In this document: piece after piece, positions 7,802 through 14,891 of the stretch
How positions within the stretch are numbered: position 1 is the first letter of the stretch
How the letters are laid out: every line of letters begins with the position of its first letter
Origin: PMG-095 sp049324695
GTDB taxonomy: Bacteria; Myxococcota_A; Polyangia; Polyangiales; Polyangiaceae
Assembly: GCA_049324695.1 (NCBI GenBank)
Contig: JBMOMJ010000019.1
Span: forward strand, 62,001 to 126,000
Reading direction: 5' to 3'
Length of the DNA: 64,000 nt
The notes under the pieces: model-generated
Told to the model about the DNA's origin: nothing
Seen by the model: the letters and a program-made list of their open reading frames with translations, nothing else
Databases searched by the model: none
Translations under genes and position numbers: made by a program

Positions 7802-8670
7802 TTCACACCTCCGAGCGACTGCTGCTCTGGTTCGTCGTCGAGCCATGACGGCTGGCCGCCGCGCGCATCGGGGTGGGTGCCGCTTTGAACGTGTGGGCCT
7901 TTGCTCGGACGCGCTTGGCCGTTGTTGCGACCGTAGGGGCTTCGAAGCCAATTGCTGAAGGCCGCGTCAGGGTCCTTCTTTGCGCGCTGGAACTCGTGGT
8001 CGCGAAAGCACTTGGCTTCGCGATCTACGTCGCGCCCTTCTTCGACAGCGATCTTTCGATGCTCCTCGGTCGGACCAGCCCACCAGGTTGGAACTTGCTT
8101 CCAGCTCTGGGTTCTCTTCTGGCCCTTACCCTTTGATGCCCGTGGGTTCTTGGGTCGCTCCGGCGTAGCCGGAGCGGCGAGCGGAGCGAGCGCTCCAGAT
8201 ACTGACGCAGTTGATGGATCAGTTAATTGATCCAGATAGGGTGCGCCTGGCGCACTACCGAAGGCCGCCTGGCGCACTACCCCTAGGCCGTCAGGCGCAC
8301 TACCTAGGCCGTCAGGCGCACTAGTTTTCCGACTTCGGTCAATCCGAGGTAGGCCGCCCAGCGCACTACCGGCCGGCTCGTTGGGAACCGTGTACACGTT
8401 CGAGCCCAGGCCGGCACCCTTGGTCTGACGAGCCCTCACGAGGAGCCCTCGAGCCTCGAGCTCAGCAACGGCCCACACCACCTTGGTGCGCTTAACTCGA
8501 GTCTCCTTCGAGAGCAGGCCAAGGCCTGGGAACGCGCGCCCTTGATGGTCGCAGTGCTTGATGATGCACAACATCACGGCACCCTCGTGCGGGTCGAGTG
8601 TGCACTCCGCGGACAAGACGCCGCGAAGCCACGCCAGCGCGCTGAATTTGGATGCGCCATCACCCACCAC
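7798..8670 (-). CDS. Phage replication initiator-like protein (lambda O/DnaD type)
   Basis: 290 residues. The N-terminal 95 residues form a winged helix typical of phage/plasmid replication initiators: ALAWLRGVLSAECTLDPHEG, CIIKHCDHQGRAFPGLGLLS with KETRVKRTKVVWAVAELEAR and a basic wing. The central part (about 95-150) is a low-complexity stretch with repeated SAPDGLG units whose DNA forms an iteron-like array. The C-terminus has FRDHEFQRAKKDPDAAFSNW, the type of segment that contacts a helicase loader. It follows the DnaC-like gene with an 11-base overlap. The order loader-then-initiator is reversed relative to lambda O-P. Confidence 0.7.
   Translation of the reverse strand: MVGDGASKFSALAWLRGVLSAECTLDPHEGAVMLCIIKHCDHQGRAFPGLGLLSKETRVKRTKVVWAVAELEARGLLVRARQTKGAGLGSNVYTVPNEPAGSALGGLPRIDRSRKTSAPDGLGSAPDGLGVVRQAAFGSAPGAPYLDQLTDPSTASVSGALAPLAAPATPERPKNPRASKGKGQKRTQSWKQVPTWWAGPTEEHRKIAVEEGRDVDREAKCFRDHEFQRAKKDPDAAFSNWLRSPYGRNNGQARPSKGPHVQSGTHPDARGGQPSWLDDEPEQQSLGGVK
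8215..8234. repeat. AT-rich inverted repeat beside iterons
   Basis: TGGATCA (8215-8221) and TGATCCA (8228-8234) are perfect inverted arms around GTTAAT. It is the most AT-rich patch near the iteron array and starts about 11 bases beyond its last unit. It may be part of an origin (unwinding region or binding site), though it lies within the initiator coding sequence. Confidence 0.4.
8245..8369. repeat. Iteron-like array inside the initiator gene (candidate origin)
   Basis: Five copies of a 14-base unit close to GCCTGGCGCACTAC lie at 8245-8258, 8267-8280, 8290-8303, 8311-8324 (last base differs) and 8356-8369. Spacings are 22, 23, 21 and 45 bases, so the first four repeat roughly every two helical turns. 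Most are preceded by GGCCG. Lambdoid and many plasmid origins place iterons inside or next to the initiator gene, so this is a plausible replication origin. The alternative is a coding repeat only, because the units encode SAPDGLG-like peptides. Confidence 0.55.
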
Positions 8671-9520
8671 CGAACTCCTCGATCTTCGTGCCCCGCTCCG
8701 TCAGGCGGCGAAGCAGCGCGGAGCCGTAGCGCTCCTCGAAGTCTTTGAGGGGCAGGCCGGTCGTCGCGAGCGTCGGTCGACCGGCAGCGTATCGCGCGTC
8801 AATTACGCCAAACAAGTCGCCGTCACGGTCGTGGGGCTCCGACCCGATCTCATCCAGGAATAGCAGCGAGGCTCCGATGCACTTCGTGAGCAGCTCCGGT
8901 TCCGAGCCCAGCTCATGGGAGCGGCGCGCCATGACGATCTCGCGAGCCGTCACCCAAACCATCGCGGATGCGAACACGAGTGCGGGCGGCCGCTTGTCCT
9001 CCAAGTGCGCTTGGCCGCGGGAAAACCGCACGCTGGACTCGTCCAAGTCGAATCGAGAGGCGATGCCCGCCTTAATGCCTTCGTCCACCTGGCGATACGC
9101 GACCGCAACCAGGCCGGTAGTCTTTCCGAGGCCCGATGGTCCGGAGAGCACTCCGTCGCCGCGCTCCCGCGTGTAGAGGCGGGCGAATTTCCGAATCTGC
9201 CTGGAGCGGCACTTCGTGTCGAATTCAGGCGAATCGACGCGAGCGTGCGGCCATTGGGGAACCCCTTCGAGGCCTCGTTCGGCGGTGTACCTGATACCAA
9301 GCACGCGCTCGCTTTCGCGGCGCTCGGCTCGTTCGCGCTGCAGCCGAGCCTCGTTGGCGGCGGAGCACGCGTTGCAGAGGATTGTCTCGTCTTCGCACAG
9401 CGCGCCGCCACATTTGCAGCAAAGGTACTGCCCGGCGTCGTTCTTCTTGCAGTGCTGTTTGTTCGCGTCCTCTCGCATCGAGCGACGCCAGGCAGTCTCC
9501 CGCTCATTCCCCGGGTTCAC
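8660..9520 (-). CDS. DnaC/IstB-like helicase loader ATPase
   Basis: 286 residues. The N-terminus has a four-cysteine zinc-binding site (CCKCGGALC...CNAC, about 34-52). The AAA+ core carries Walker A GPSGLGKTT (about 125) and Walker B LLFLDEIGSE (about 218), and ends with a region like LKDFEERYGSALLRRLTERG containing the arginine finger-like Arg pair. The family loads replicative DnaB helicase at an origin. It lies directly upstream of the initiator and overlaps it by 11 bases, forming a replication module. The start overlaps the preceding small ORF as ATGA. Confidence 0.8.
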   Translation of the reverse strand: MNPGNERETAWRRSMREDANKQHCKKNDAGQYLCCKCGGALCEDETILCNACSAANEARLQRERAERRESERVLGIRYTAERGLEGVPQWPHARVDSPEFDTKCRSRQIRKFARLYTRERGDGVLSGPSGLGKTTGLVAVAYRQVDEGIKAGIASRFDLDESSVRFSRGQAHLEDKRPPALVFASAMVWVTAREIVMARRSHELGSEPELLTKCIGASLLFLDEIGSEPHDRDGDLFGVIDARYAAGRPTLATTGLPLKDFEERYGSALLRRLTERGTKIEEFGGG

Positions 9521-9738
9521 GCCGCACCTCGCATGCGTTCGTGGCGGCTCAGCCGCTCTTCGCGCGCGAGCTCGAGTTCGGCTTGAGTCGGCTGTCTAAA
9601 CGGACGGCTCGGATTGCAGAAACACGACCACCACTCTTCCGCGCAACGTGGGCATCCGTCTACGAACGTCGTGTCCGCAAATGGGTGATCTGCGTGCTCG
9701 CGCGCAATGCGCACGCGCTCGGCTTCGAACGAGTTCAC
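9517..9738 (-). CDS. Small Cys/Trp-rich hypothetical phage protein
   Basis: 73 residues from a GTG at 9738. The centre, VDGCPRCAEEWWSCFCNPSR, has four cysteines as CxxC and CxC and could bind a metal. The C-terminus is a charged helix. The start overlaps the preceding ORF as GTGA and the stop overlaps the helicase loader as ATGA. Confidence 0.5.
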   Translation of the reverse strand: MNSFEAERVRIAREHADHPFADTTFVDGCPRCAEEWWSCFCNPSRPFRQPTQAELELAREERLSRHERMRGAA

Positions 9739-9908
9739 TGGTCACCTCGCTTCGGTTGTCGCTTGAGACTACCGAGTTTGATGGTCGCCGAGGAGAGTAG
9801 AAATGCAGGCCCCAAACGCACTGGATTCAGGTTCCAGTGGGGTAACTTCGAATTTGCGCCAGTCGTAGAGCACTGGATTGTGGCTCCAGTTGTCTGCGTG
9901 ATGTTCAC
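9735..9908 (-). CDS. Doubtful 57-residue ORF antisense to tRNA-like relics
   Basis: A GTG at 9908 forms GTGA with the upstream stop, and the end forms GTGA with the downstream start. The protein (VNITQTTGATIQ... ending KRQPKRGDQ) has no recognisable features. The whole ORF lies opposite two tRNA anticodon-arm-like sequences on the plus strand, so the segment may really be a non-coding insertion of tRNA remnants. Confidence 0.3.
   Translation of the reverse strand: MNITQTTGATIQCSTTGANSKLPHWNLNPVRLGPAFLLSSATIKLGSLKRQPKRGDQ
9816..9853 (+). other. tRNA-Leu(CAG)-like fragment
   Basis: The sequence holds an anticodon arm typical of tRNA-Leu: stem CTGGA (9821-9825), loop TTCAGGT with anticodon CAG (9828-9830) and stem TCCAG (9833-9837), extended by CA/TG to seven base pairs. 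It is preceded by ACGCA, as after a Leu D-stem, and followed by GTGGGG and a T-loop-like TTCGAAT (9847-9853). The T-stem and acceptor stem do not pair, so this is not an intact tRNA gene. Confidence 0.5.
9865..9894 (+). other. tRNA-His(GTG)-like fragment
   Basis: Thirty bases match the middle of bacterial tRNA-His: D-stem end GTAGAGC, A, stem CTGGA (9873-9877), loop TTGTGGC with anticodon GTG (9880-9882), stem TCCAG (9885-9889) and variable loop TTGTC. No pairing acceptor stem and no T-arm follow, so it is a relic or a partial mimic. It lies 27 bases after the Leu-like arm, on the same strand. Confidence 0.6.
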
Positions 9909-10276
9909 CGCCCGCCTCCCATGCGACGGAGCTCCGCATCGGTCTCGCGCTCCCAAGCGTCGAGATCACTCACCGGATCTGCTTTGCGCGGGCGCGGTTT
10001 GTGAGGCCGAGAATCGATCCACTTCAGGATCGCGCTTCGACGCACGAGCAGCTTGCCGCGCGCACCGCGCTTCAGCTCGATCTCGCCACGCTCCGCTGCC
10101 GCTTTGAGGGCCTCACGCCCGACGCCATGGCTCTCCCGAGCCTCTTCGACGCTGAGGAACGGGTCGGCATCAGCGCCAGCCTCGACAGCATCAAGCTCAG
10201 CCTCGAGCAGAGCCACGGTCGTCTTCGCGCTTTCGAGAGCCGCCTTTATCTTGCGTTTCTTGTTGTCGTCGGTCAT
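9905..10276 (-). CDS. Excisionase-like HTH protein with N-terminal coiled coil
   Basis: 123 residues. Residues 1-35 form a charged coiled coil (KAALESAKTTVALLEAELDA). Residues about 40-85 form a MerR/excisionase-type helix-turn-helix: FLSVEEARESHGVGREALKA, then AAERGEIELKRGARGKLLVR ending in LKWIDSR. The family includes phage excisionases and small repressors. It lies 56 bases downstream of another small HTH gene, consistent with a regulatory region of the element. Confidence 0.6.
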   Translation of the reverse strand: MTDDNKKRKIKAALESAKTTVALLEAELDAVEAGADADPFLSVEEARESHGVGREALKAAAERGEIELKRGARGKLLVRRSAILKWIDSRPHKPRPRKADPVSDLDAWERETDAELRRMGGGR

Positions 10277-10332
10277 CGTGTCTCTCGTCGGTCGAGCGAA
10301 GCCAGCGTCTGAACCACGCTGGCTTTCGCGTT

Positions 10333-10542
10333 TCAGGCGACGCTCCTCGTTGCTTCACGCAGGAGCGCCAAGGTGCCGGGCAGCACGTCTCCGCCGGCCG
10401 CGATTGAGAGCACGGTGCTACGACCGAGGTTCAGCTCAGCAGCGGCGCCGCGGGGGCCAAGCCGCCTCAACCGATCGCGAACCAGCTCTCTCAGTTCTTC
10501 TGGGACGGGTTTGGTGCGTGGGTCGTGGTGGACGTGAGCCAT
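10333..10542 (-). CDS. Small HTH DNA-binding protein
   Basis: 69 residues from the ATG at 10542, with TAAGGA about 7 bases upstream. A TTG two codons earlier is a weaker choice. ELRELVRDRLRRLGPRGAAA, then ELNLGRSTVLSIAAGGDV and LPGTLALLREA look like a Xre/Cro-type or bacteriophage HTH. Likely a transcriptional regulator of the element. Confidence 0.55.
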   Translation of the reverse strand: MAHVHHDPRTKPVPEELRELVRDRLRRLGPRGAAAELNLGRSTVLSIAAGGDVLPGTLALLREATRSVA

Positions 10543-10576
10543 GCCCAAGTCCTTACCGGACCAAACGCACCCAAAC

Positions 10577-11194
10577 TCATCTCACTATGCGTTTTGAGAG
10601 GATGTGTTTCGGTGCGTGCGCGACAAGCAACTCGCGAAGTCTAGGAGTGAGCTTCACGGTTGCGGAGGGAGAAATCTCAGCAGATAAGCGCTGCGCGAGT
10701 GCGACGTACACGCGGTGAGCAACCGCGAGCGCGAGAGGCGCGGGGCCGCGGCGACGACCAAGGACGTTCACTGCCCCTGCGACGTTGTTGAGCCCAATTG
10801 CCTTGGCGCCGAGACGACATCGACGGCTGATCTCCTGACGCAACGAAGCCTGCCATTCGCCCAAGCGATCCTGGTATCGCCTTTTGCCGGTCTCGGTTTT
10901 GCTCTTCGGGTAAGCAGGCGCTGGGCGTTCGAGGCGCACCTTGACGATCAACCAGGTCATCATCGCCAGGTGGCGCCCGCGCTGGTCGGCGTGCGATTGT
11001 GCTAAGCCAAGCTCAGCGGCTCGATTGAGGAGCTGTCGCACTCGCTCCGCGCCGCGGCGATCAAGCCGCCTTGCGCGAAACCGGTGCAGCTCGTGCTCAA
11101 CGTCGAGAGCCATGGCTTTCCAGTCGGACTCATCGAGGCGCGCCACCAAGGCAGGCTCGGGCGGGTCGGGAGCGCCGTCAAACGGTGGTGTCAT
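10577..11194 (-). CDS. Hypothetical phage protein, basic
   Basis: 205 residues from the ATG at 11194, which overlaps the upstream stop as ATGA. A longer frame to 11296 would overlap the neighbour by over 100 bases. It is Arg/Lys/Leu-rich and largely helical, with DVEHELHRFRARRLDRRGAE and a central KSKTETGKRRYQDRLGEW. No domain recognised. A nucleic-acid-binding role is only suggested by charge. Confidence 0.5.
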   Translation of the reverse strand: MTPPFDGAPDPPEPALVARLDESDWKAMALDVEHELHRFRARRLDRRGAERVRQLLNRAAELGLAQSHADQRGRHLAMMTWLIVKVRLERPAPAYPKSKTETGKRRYQDRLGEWQASLRQEISRRCRLGAKAIGLNNVAGAVNVLGRRRGPAPLALAVAHRVYVALAQRLSAEISPSATVKLTPRLRELLVAHAPKHILSKRIVR

Positions 11195-11571
11195 TTGTGG
11201 CTCCGACGTGCGCGTTCCTCGCTGAGGTCTACCGTCCCTGCCCGCGCCCGACGCCTCGCCTCGAGCTCCCCCGAGAGCTTCCCAACGACCGCCCACTCCC
11301 CCGCCGCGGCAGCGCGTGTTAGAGCATCCGCCAGCGCCGCCTCGACCGCGTCCTGCGCACCGCTCTGGTGATCGCTCGCTGCGATCACCTCACCAGCGAT
11401 CGCGAGGTTAGGTCGCTCGGAGCCTGGCGGTTCGGGCTCTTCGTCTTTCGCGACCCGGCTGGTTTCCTGCTGGTTCTCGGATCCGGCCTCGTGTTCAATT
11501 CCCGCTGGGGTCGCAAAGACAACTTTCACGACGCCCTTGCTTTCCGGAGGGTTGCTCGGAGAAGGACGCAT
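11191..11571 (-). CDS. Hypothetical protein, first gene of phage-like chain
   Basis: 126 residues. Low-complexity Pro/Glu-rich N-terminal half and a helical C-terminal half (EAALADALTRAAAAGEWAVV, then GKLSGELEARRRARAGTVDL) resembling short phage proteins that precede regulators. GGAAG lies about 7 bases before the ATG; GTG codons at residues 14-15 are alternative starts. It is the rightmost gene of the element. The next 200 bases to the GTG at 11775 hold no gene and probably contain the element boundary. Confidence 0.5.
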   Translation of the reverse strand: MRPSPSNPPESKGVVKVVFATPAGIEHEAGSENQQETSRVAKDEEPEPPGSERPNLAIAGEVIAASDHQSGAQDAVEAALADALTRAAAAGEWAVVGKLSGELEARRRARAGTVDLSEERARRSHK

Positions 11572-11774
11572 ATCGCCGCTTCCGGCCGGGACTTATTCCC
11601 AGTGGCTGGGAGCCGTAAACGATCAGCCTCAGCTTTTTGAGGCCGTTTCGCCTTTGAGCGCCCGTCCCCTCGCGGCGGCTCACGTTCGGCAGAGCTTTCC
11701 CCGCCGGCCTAGGCGCAACTACTCCACTAATCAACGTTGGCAGCGCGTCTGCGATCCCTGCGATTGGAGCGAGC

Positions 11775-13715
11775 GTGAAAAACCAAAACTGGGGAATTCT
11801 CCTGGGAATCACTGCACTCACCTTTGCAGCGTGCAGTAATTCAGAGGGGTCGCACTCCGGTACTGGCGGCGCCAGCGGCAGCGGAGGCAAGGCTTTCGGA
11901 GGAACGACTGCAGGCTCGGGCGATGCAGGGAGTACTTCGGGCGACGGCGCGGGCGGTGATGTGGGCGGTAGCAGCGCCGGCGGTATCGTGGGGTCGCGAG
12001 GCGGAGAGAGCGGAGAAGCCGGCAGCACTGATTTAGTCGGTGGGACTAGCGCGGTGGGCGGAACGAACGGCAGCGGTGGCAGTGGCGCAGGCGGGACACC
12101 TAGTTCAGGCGGCACCCTTGCCACGGGCGGAACGATCACCATGGGTGGCGGCGTTGCGACGGGTGGAACGATCGCCGCGGGCGGCAGCGCAGGAGCAGGC
12201 GGGACGATCGCCGCGGGCGGCAGCGCGGGAGCCGGTGGGACGATTTTGGGGGGTATGTCTGGAGGAGTCTCCGGCGGGACTTCCGTAGGTGGTTTTGGAA
12301 CGCTCGCGTGCCCGGCATTTCTGTGCCCGCCAAGCTTCGTTCCGCATGCTTTCGACGCGCAGCCAGGACCGATGTGTGTTGCTGCCGCGTACGCGGATAC
12401 GCCGGGGTTCGGTTGCGCGAAGGGGTCGGCACCATGCAGTACGTTTCACGCCGTTCCCTTTTGCGTGAACGGCGCGTGCGCGATCGCGGCGTGCGATAGT
12501 GATTGGTCGGACTGCAATGGAGACGCAGCTGACGGTTGTGAAACCTATCTCCGAAATGCGTCCACGTGTGGTGCTTGCAATAACGCTTGCTCTAGCGGTC
12601 AGGTTTGTACGGCATCCGGATGCGCAACGAGCTGCCCGAGCGGGCTCACGAACTGTAATGGCAGTTGTCGAGACCTTCTGACGAATGCGAGCTCCTGTGG
12701 CATTTGTAGTTACGACTGCGGACCGAGCGCACGCTGCGTAAACAGCCAATGCGAGGCAGTTTGCAGTGCCGCAAGCACTGATCCGAACTCGTGTGGGACC
12801 GAATGTCGCAAGTGTTCGAGCACCGTTATGACGTATGCGTGTGCTGAGGAAACATGTGTCGGCCTTTGCAGAGTGGGCTCTACCGGCACTGGCACGGGGT
12901 GCACGGAGACGACTTATTCGAGTGCAACGACTCTGGTGGGCACGATGAACACGCCGAACGATCTCCTCGTCGACGACGTCTACGTGTACTTCACCGATAC
13001 GGGCGACAACTCGATCTGGCGCATCGCAAAGACAGGTGGCGCACTGACGCAGCTGGCGGCGAACCAGGCGAATCCAATGTTCATCGCGGCGGACCAAACT
13101 CATGTCTACTGGAACAACCAAGCCGGTAACTCGATCGCCCGCGTCGCGAAAAACGGAGGTGTGGTGGATCCCCTCGTTAGCACCAACAGCCCACCCATGA
13201 ATATCGCAGTTGACGAAAGTTCTGTCTATTGGATCGCTGACGTTTCTTTTTACTCTGCACCTAAGACCGGGGGAACTCCGGTCATCGTCGGCACCCCGTC
13301 CATTCCGCGAAACGCCGGGCTCCCACCGTGGCAGCTGATTCCGACGAACCGCCGCCTAGCCTATCCACTCCGATACTACGACGGTGTTCGGTTCTGGACT
13401 CCTACTGAGGGCACGCCGCGCAGTCAGTATCTCCTCGGGCGCCATGGTGAATGGGCTTGGGCTACTGGACTCGACAACGGCTCGACCATCGACTGGAATC
13501 GGGGGCAACCAATCGACCTGGTAGGCAATGGCTGCACCCGCTACTGGATTACGAGTGCGGCCGTCAGGCGGGCCTCACCTCTGCCCAACGTCAGTGATCA
13601 CGCGATCACTTGGGCCACTAACCCTCGCCGCATCACGGCCGACGATCAATTCGTGTATTGGACTGAGGGACGCAGCGTACGCAAAGCCGCAACAGGCGAC
13701 AACGTGACGCCCTGA
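11775..13715 (+). CDS. Gly-rich lipoprotein with Cys-rich and beta-propeller-like domains
   Basis: 646 residues from a GTG with GGAG six bases upstream. The signal peptide ends in a lipobox (TFAAC, Cys near residue 20). Residues about 25-170 are a Gly/Ser/Thr/Ala linker that includes near-identical 36-base DNA repeats (GGTIAAGGSAGA, twice). Residues about 180-370 hold a Cys-rich part with GCETYL, TCGACNNACSSGQVC and CGICSYDCGPSARC motifs, common in Myxococcota surface proteins. Residues about 390-510 have three blades of the type VYVYFTDTGDNSIWRIAKTG, THVYWNNQAGNSIARVAKNG and SSVYWIADVSFYSAPKTGG. Probably an outer-surface protein; ligand unknown. It is not coupled to neighbours. Confidence 0.75.
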   Translation: MKNQNWGILLGITALTFAACSNSEGSHSGTGGASGSGGKAFGGTTAGSGDAGSTSGDGAGGDVGGSSAGGIVGSRGGESGEAGSTDLVGGTSAVGGTNGSGGSGAGGTPSSGGTLATGGTITMGGGVATGGTIAAGGSAGAGGTIAAGGSAGAGGTILGGMSGGVSGGTSVGGFGTLACPAFLCPPSFVPHAFDAQPGPMCVAAAYADTPGFGCAKGSAPCSTFHAVPFCVNGACAIAACDSDWSDCNGDAADGCETYLRNASTCGACNNACSSGQVCTASGCATSCPSGLTNCNGSCRDLLTNASSCGICSYDCGPSARCVNSQCEAVCSAASTDPNSCGTECRKCSSTVMTYACAEETCVGLCRVGSTGTGTGCTETTYSSATTLVGTMNTPNDLLVDDVYVYFTDTGDNSIWRIAKTGGALTQLAANQANPMFIAADQTHVYWNNQAGNSIARVAKNGGVVDPLVSTNSPPMNIAVDESSVYWIADVSFYSAPKTGGTPVIVGTPSIPRNAGLPPWQLIPTNRRLAYPLRYYDGVRFWTPTEGTPRSQYLLGRHGEWAWATGLDNGSTIDWNRGQPIDLVGNGCTRYWITSAAVRRASPLPNVSDHAITWATNPRRITADDQFVYWTEGRSVRKAATGDNVTP

Positions 13716-13738
13716 CGACAGTCCGCGAATGGGGATGA

Positions 13739-13788
13739 ATCGGCGTCACGCGTGCCTCGCGGGGTGCGTAGCGACGCGCGACGCCGAT
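13739..13788. terminator. Long inverted repeat downstream of the Gly-rich lipoprotein
   Basis: Arms 13739-13753 and 13774-13788 pair over 15 bases with one mismatch (ATCGGCGTC then CGCGT on the left), around a 20-base loop. It starts 24 bases after the stop of the lipoprotein gene. There is no following T tract, so it is either a Rho-independent-like barrier or a dispersed palindromic repeat. The rest of the 13716-14008 gap holds nothing else I can support. Confidence 0.45.
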
Positions 13789-14008
13789 AAGCGATTCTAA
13801 GTCCCCTCGTCCTGCCCCGTTGCGCTCCGCATTGCGCTCGTCAGGCGGAGCGTCCCACGGCCGGGACTCTCGAGTTTGGCGTACTCGGCGCGTACTCGTG
13901 CCTTCCTGCCGCTTCTGCGCTTTCGGCGCAAACTCGAGTCGATGCCGCCCGCTAGTGTTCGTCCGGAGCCCCGCGCGCTGCGGCGAACACGACGACGTCA
14001 GTCGATGC

Positions 14009-14680
14009 TCACGGCACCGTGGTCGAGACTTCGTAGAAGCGGAGTTGCGCTAGACGCAGGCCTTGGTTGTCGTATTGCCAGTAGTAGTCTTGCAGCGCGG
14101 TGCTGAAGAGGGGGTAGCGCTCGGCCGTGCCGTCGCCATCGATATCGGCGTAGACGTAGAGAAGTTCGCGCGAGACGTTTTCGAATCTGGACTTGCCGCT
14201 GTTGCGCACGAGGACTGAGCTGTAGACGCTACACCAGAGCTCGCCGGTGGTGGGATCGGTTGCGCACGTGGTGGTTCTGGACGAGCCACCGGGTTTGCCG
14301 AGGGCGCGCGCGAAGACGGAGTAGGTGGTGGTGCCGTCGTTGTCTGGATCAGGGCTCGGCAATTGGAACGCTGCCGTGCCGTCGGTGCCGTTTGCATCCA
14401 AAACTTGGAACGAGCCCTCCGACAGGTTGATCTTGGCGGAGCCACTCAGTGGTACGAAGATTCGCCCACCGTTGTTGCCGGTCATGTCGGCTTTCTTCGC
14501 GTTGTCGACGCCGATGATGTTCAGGTTGTAGTGGGCACCGTTGGGTGCGCCATTTCCAGTGATTGCTTGGATCGATTCAGGTTCGCCATCGGGCGAAGCG
14601 CCGCAGGCAACGGCTGCCAGCGACATCAGGACCCCCAAGGTCATTCCGCGAAAATTCGAATCACTTGCGAATCGATACAT
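14009..14680 (-). CDS. Putative lipoprotein with DxDxDG motif
   Basis: 223 residues with a strong AGGAGG site six bases before the ATG. Signal peptide MYRFASDSNFRGMTLGVLMS then LAAVACGAS gives a lipobox, with Cys at about 26. The mature part is beta-rich; near residue 180 DIDGDGTAERYPLF contains a calcium-loop-like DxDxDG. Cysteines at TTTCATDPTTGELWC may form a disulphide. I do not recognise the family. Probably an exported protein on the inner face of the outer membrane or the surface. Confidence 0.65.
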   Translation of the reverse strand: MYRFASDSNFRGMTLGVLMSLAAVACGASPDGEPESIQAITGNGAPNGAHYNLNIIGVDNAKKADMTGNNGGRIFVPLSGSAKINLSEGSFQVLDANGTDGTAAFQLPSPDPDNDGTTTYSVFARALGKPGGSSRTTTCATDPTTGELWCSVYSSVLVRNSGKSRFENVSRELLYVYADIDGDGTAERYPLFSTALQDYYWQYDNQGLRLAQLRFYEVSTTVP

Positions 14681-14891
14681 GAATACCTCCTGGCGGGAGA
14701 CACGATGGCCATGTCACCCGCTGCGCTCAATGCGACGTGTGTGGAGGCAGCTCTGGGTGTTTCTGATGTCGTGTGGTTTTTTCTTTCAAGGTTTTGGACA
14801 CGCGTCGCACCAGCACAAAAAATTCGATCGTACTCGCAGCGCGTTGCGAGCGAGTTGCAACGTATTGCTCACGAATCGCAGCGAGTGTTGC

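Noticed and set aside
8245..8369. Possible CRISPR array
   Set aside because: Repeats are 14 bases with 7-9-base gaps, not 25-40-base repeats with similar-length spacers; no cas genes.
9816..9894. Intact tRNA genes
   Set aside because: Anticodon arms are good, but T-stems and acceptor stems do not pair and no CCA-type 3' end is visible.
11572..11774. Clear attachment site at the right edge of the phage-like element
   Set aside because: No tRNA gene end or direct repeat matching the left side could be found by eye; only the gene-content change marks the boundary.
12105..13121. 338-residue antisense frame across the Gly-rich lipoprotein
   Set aside because: Arg-rich shadow of the real gene on the plus strand, which has a lipobox and recognised modules.
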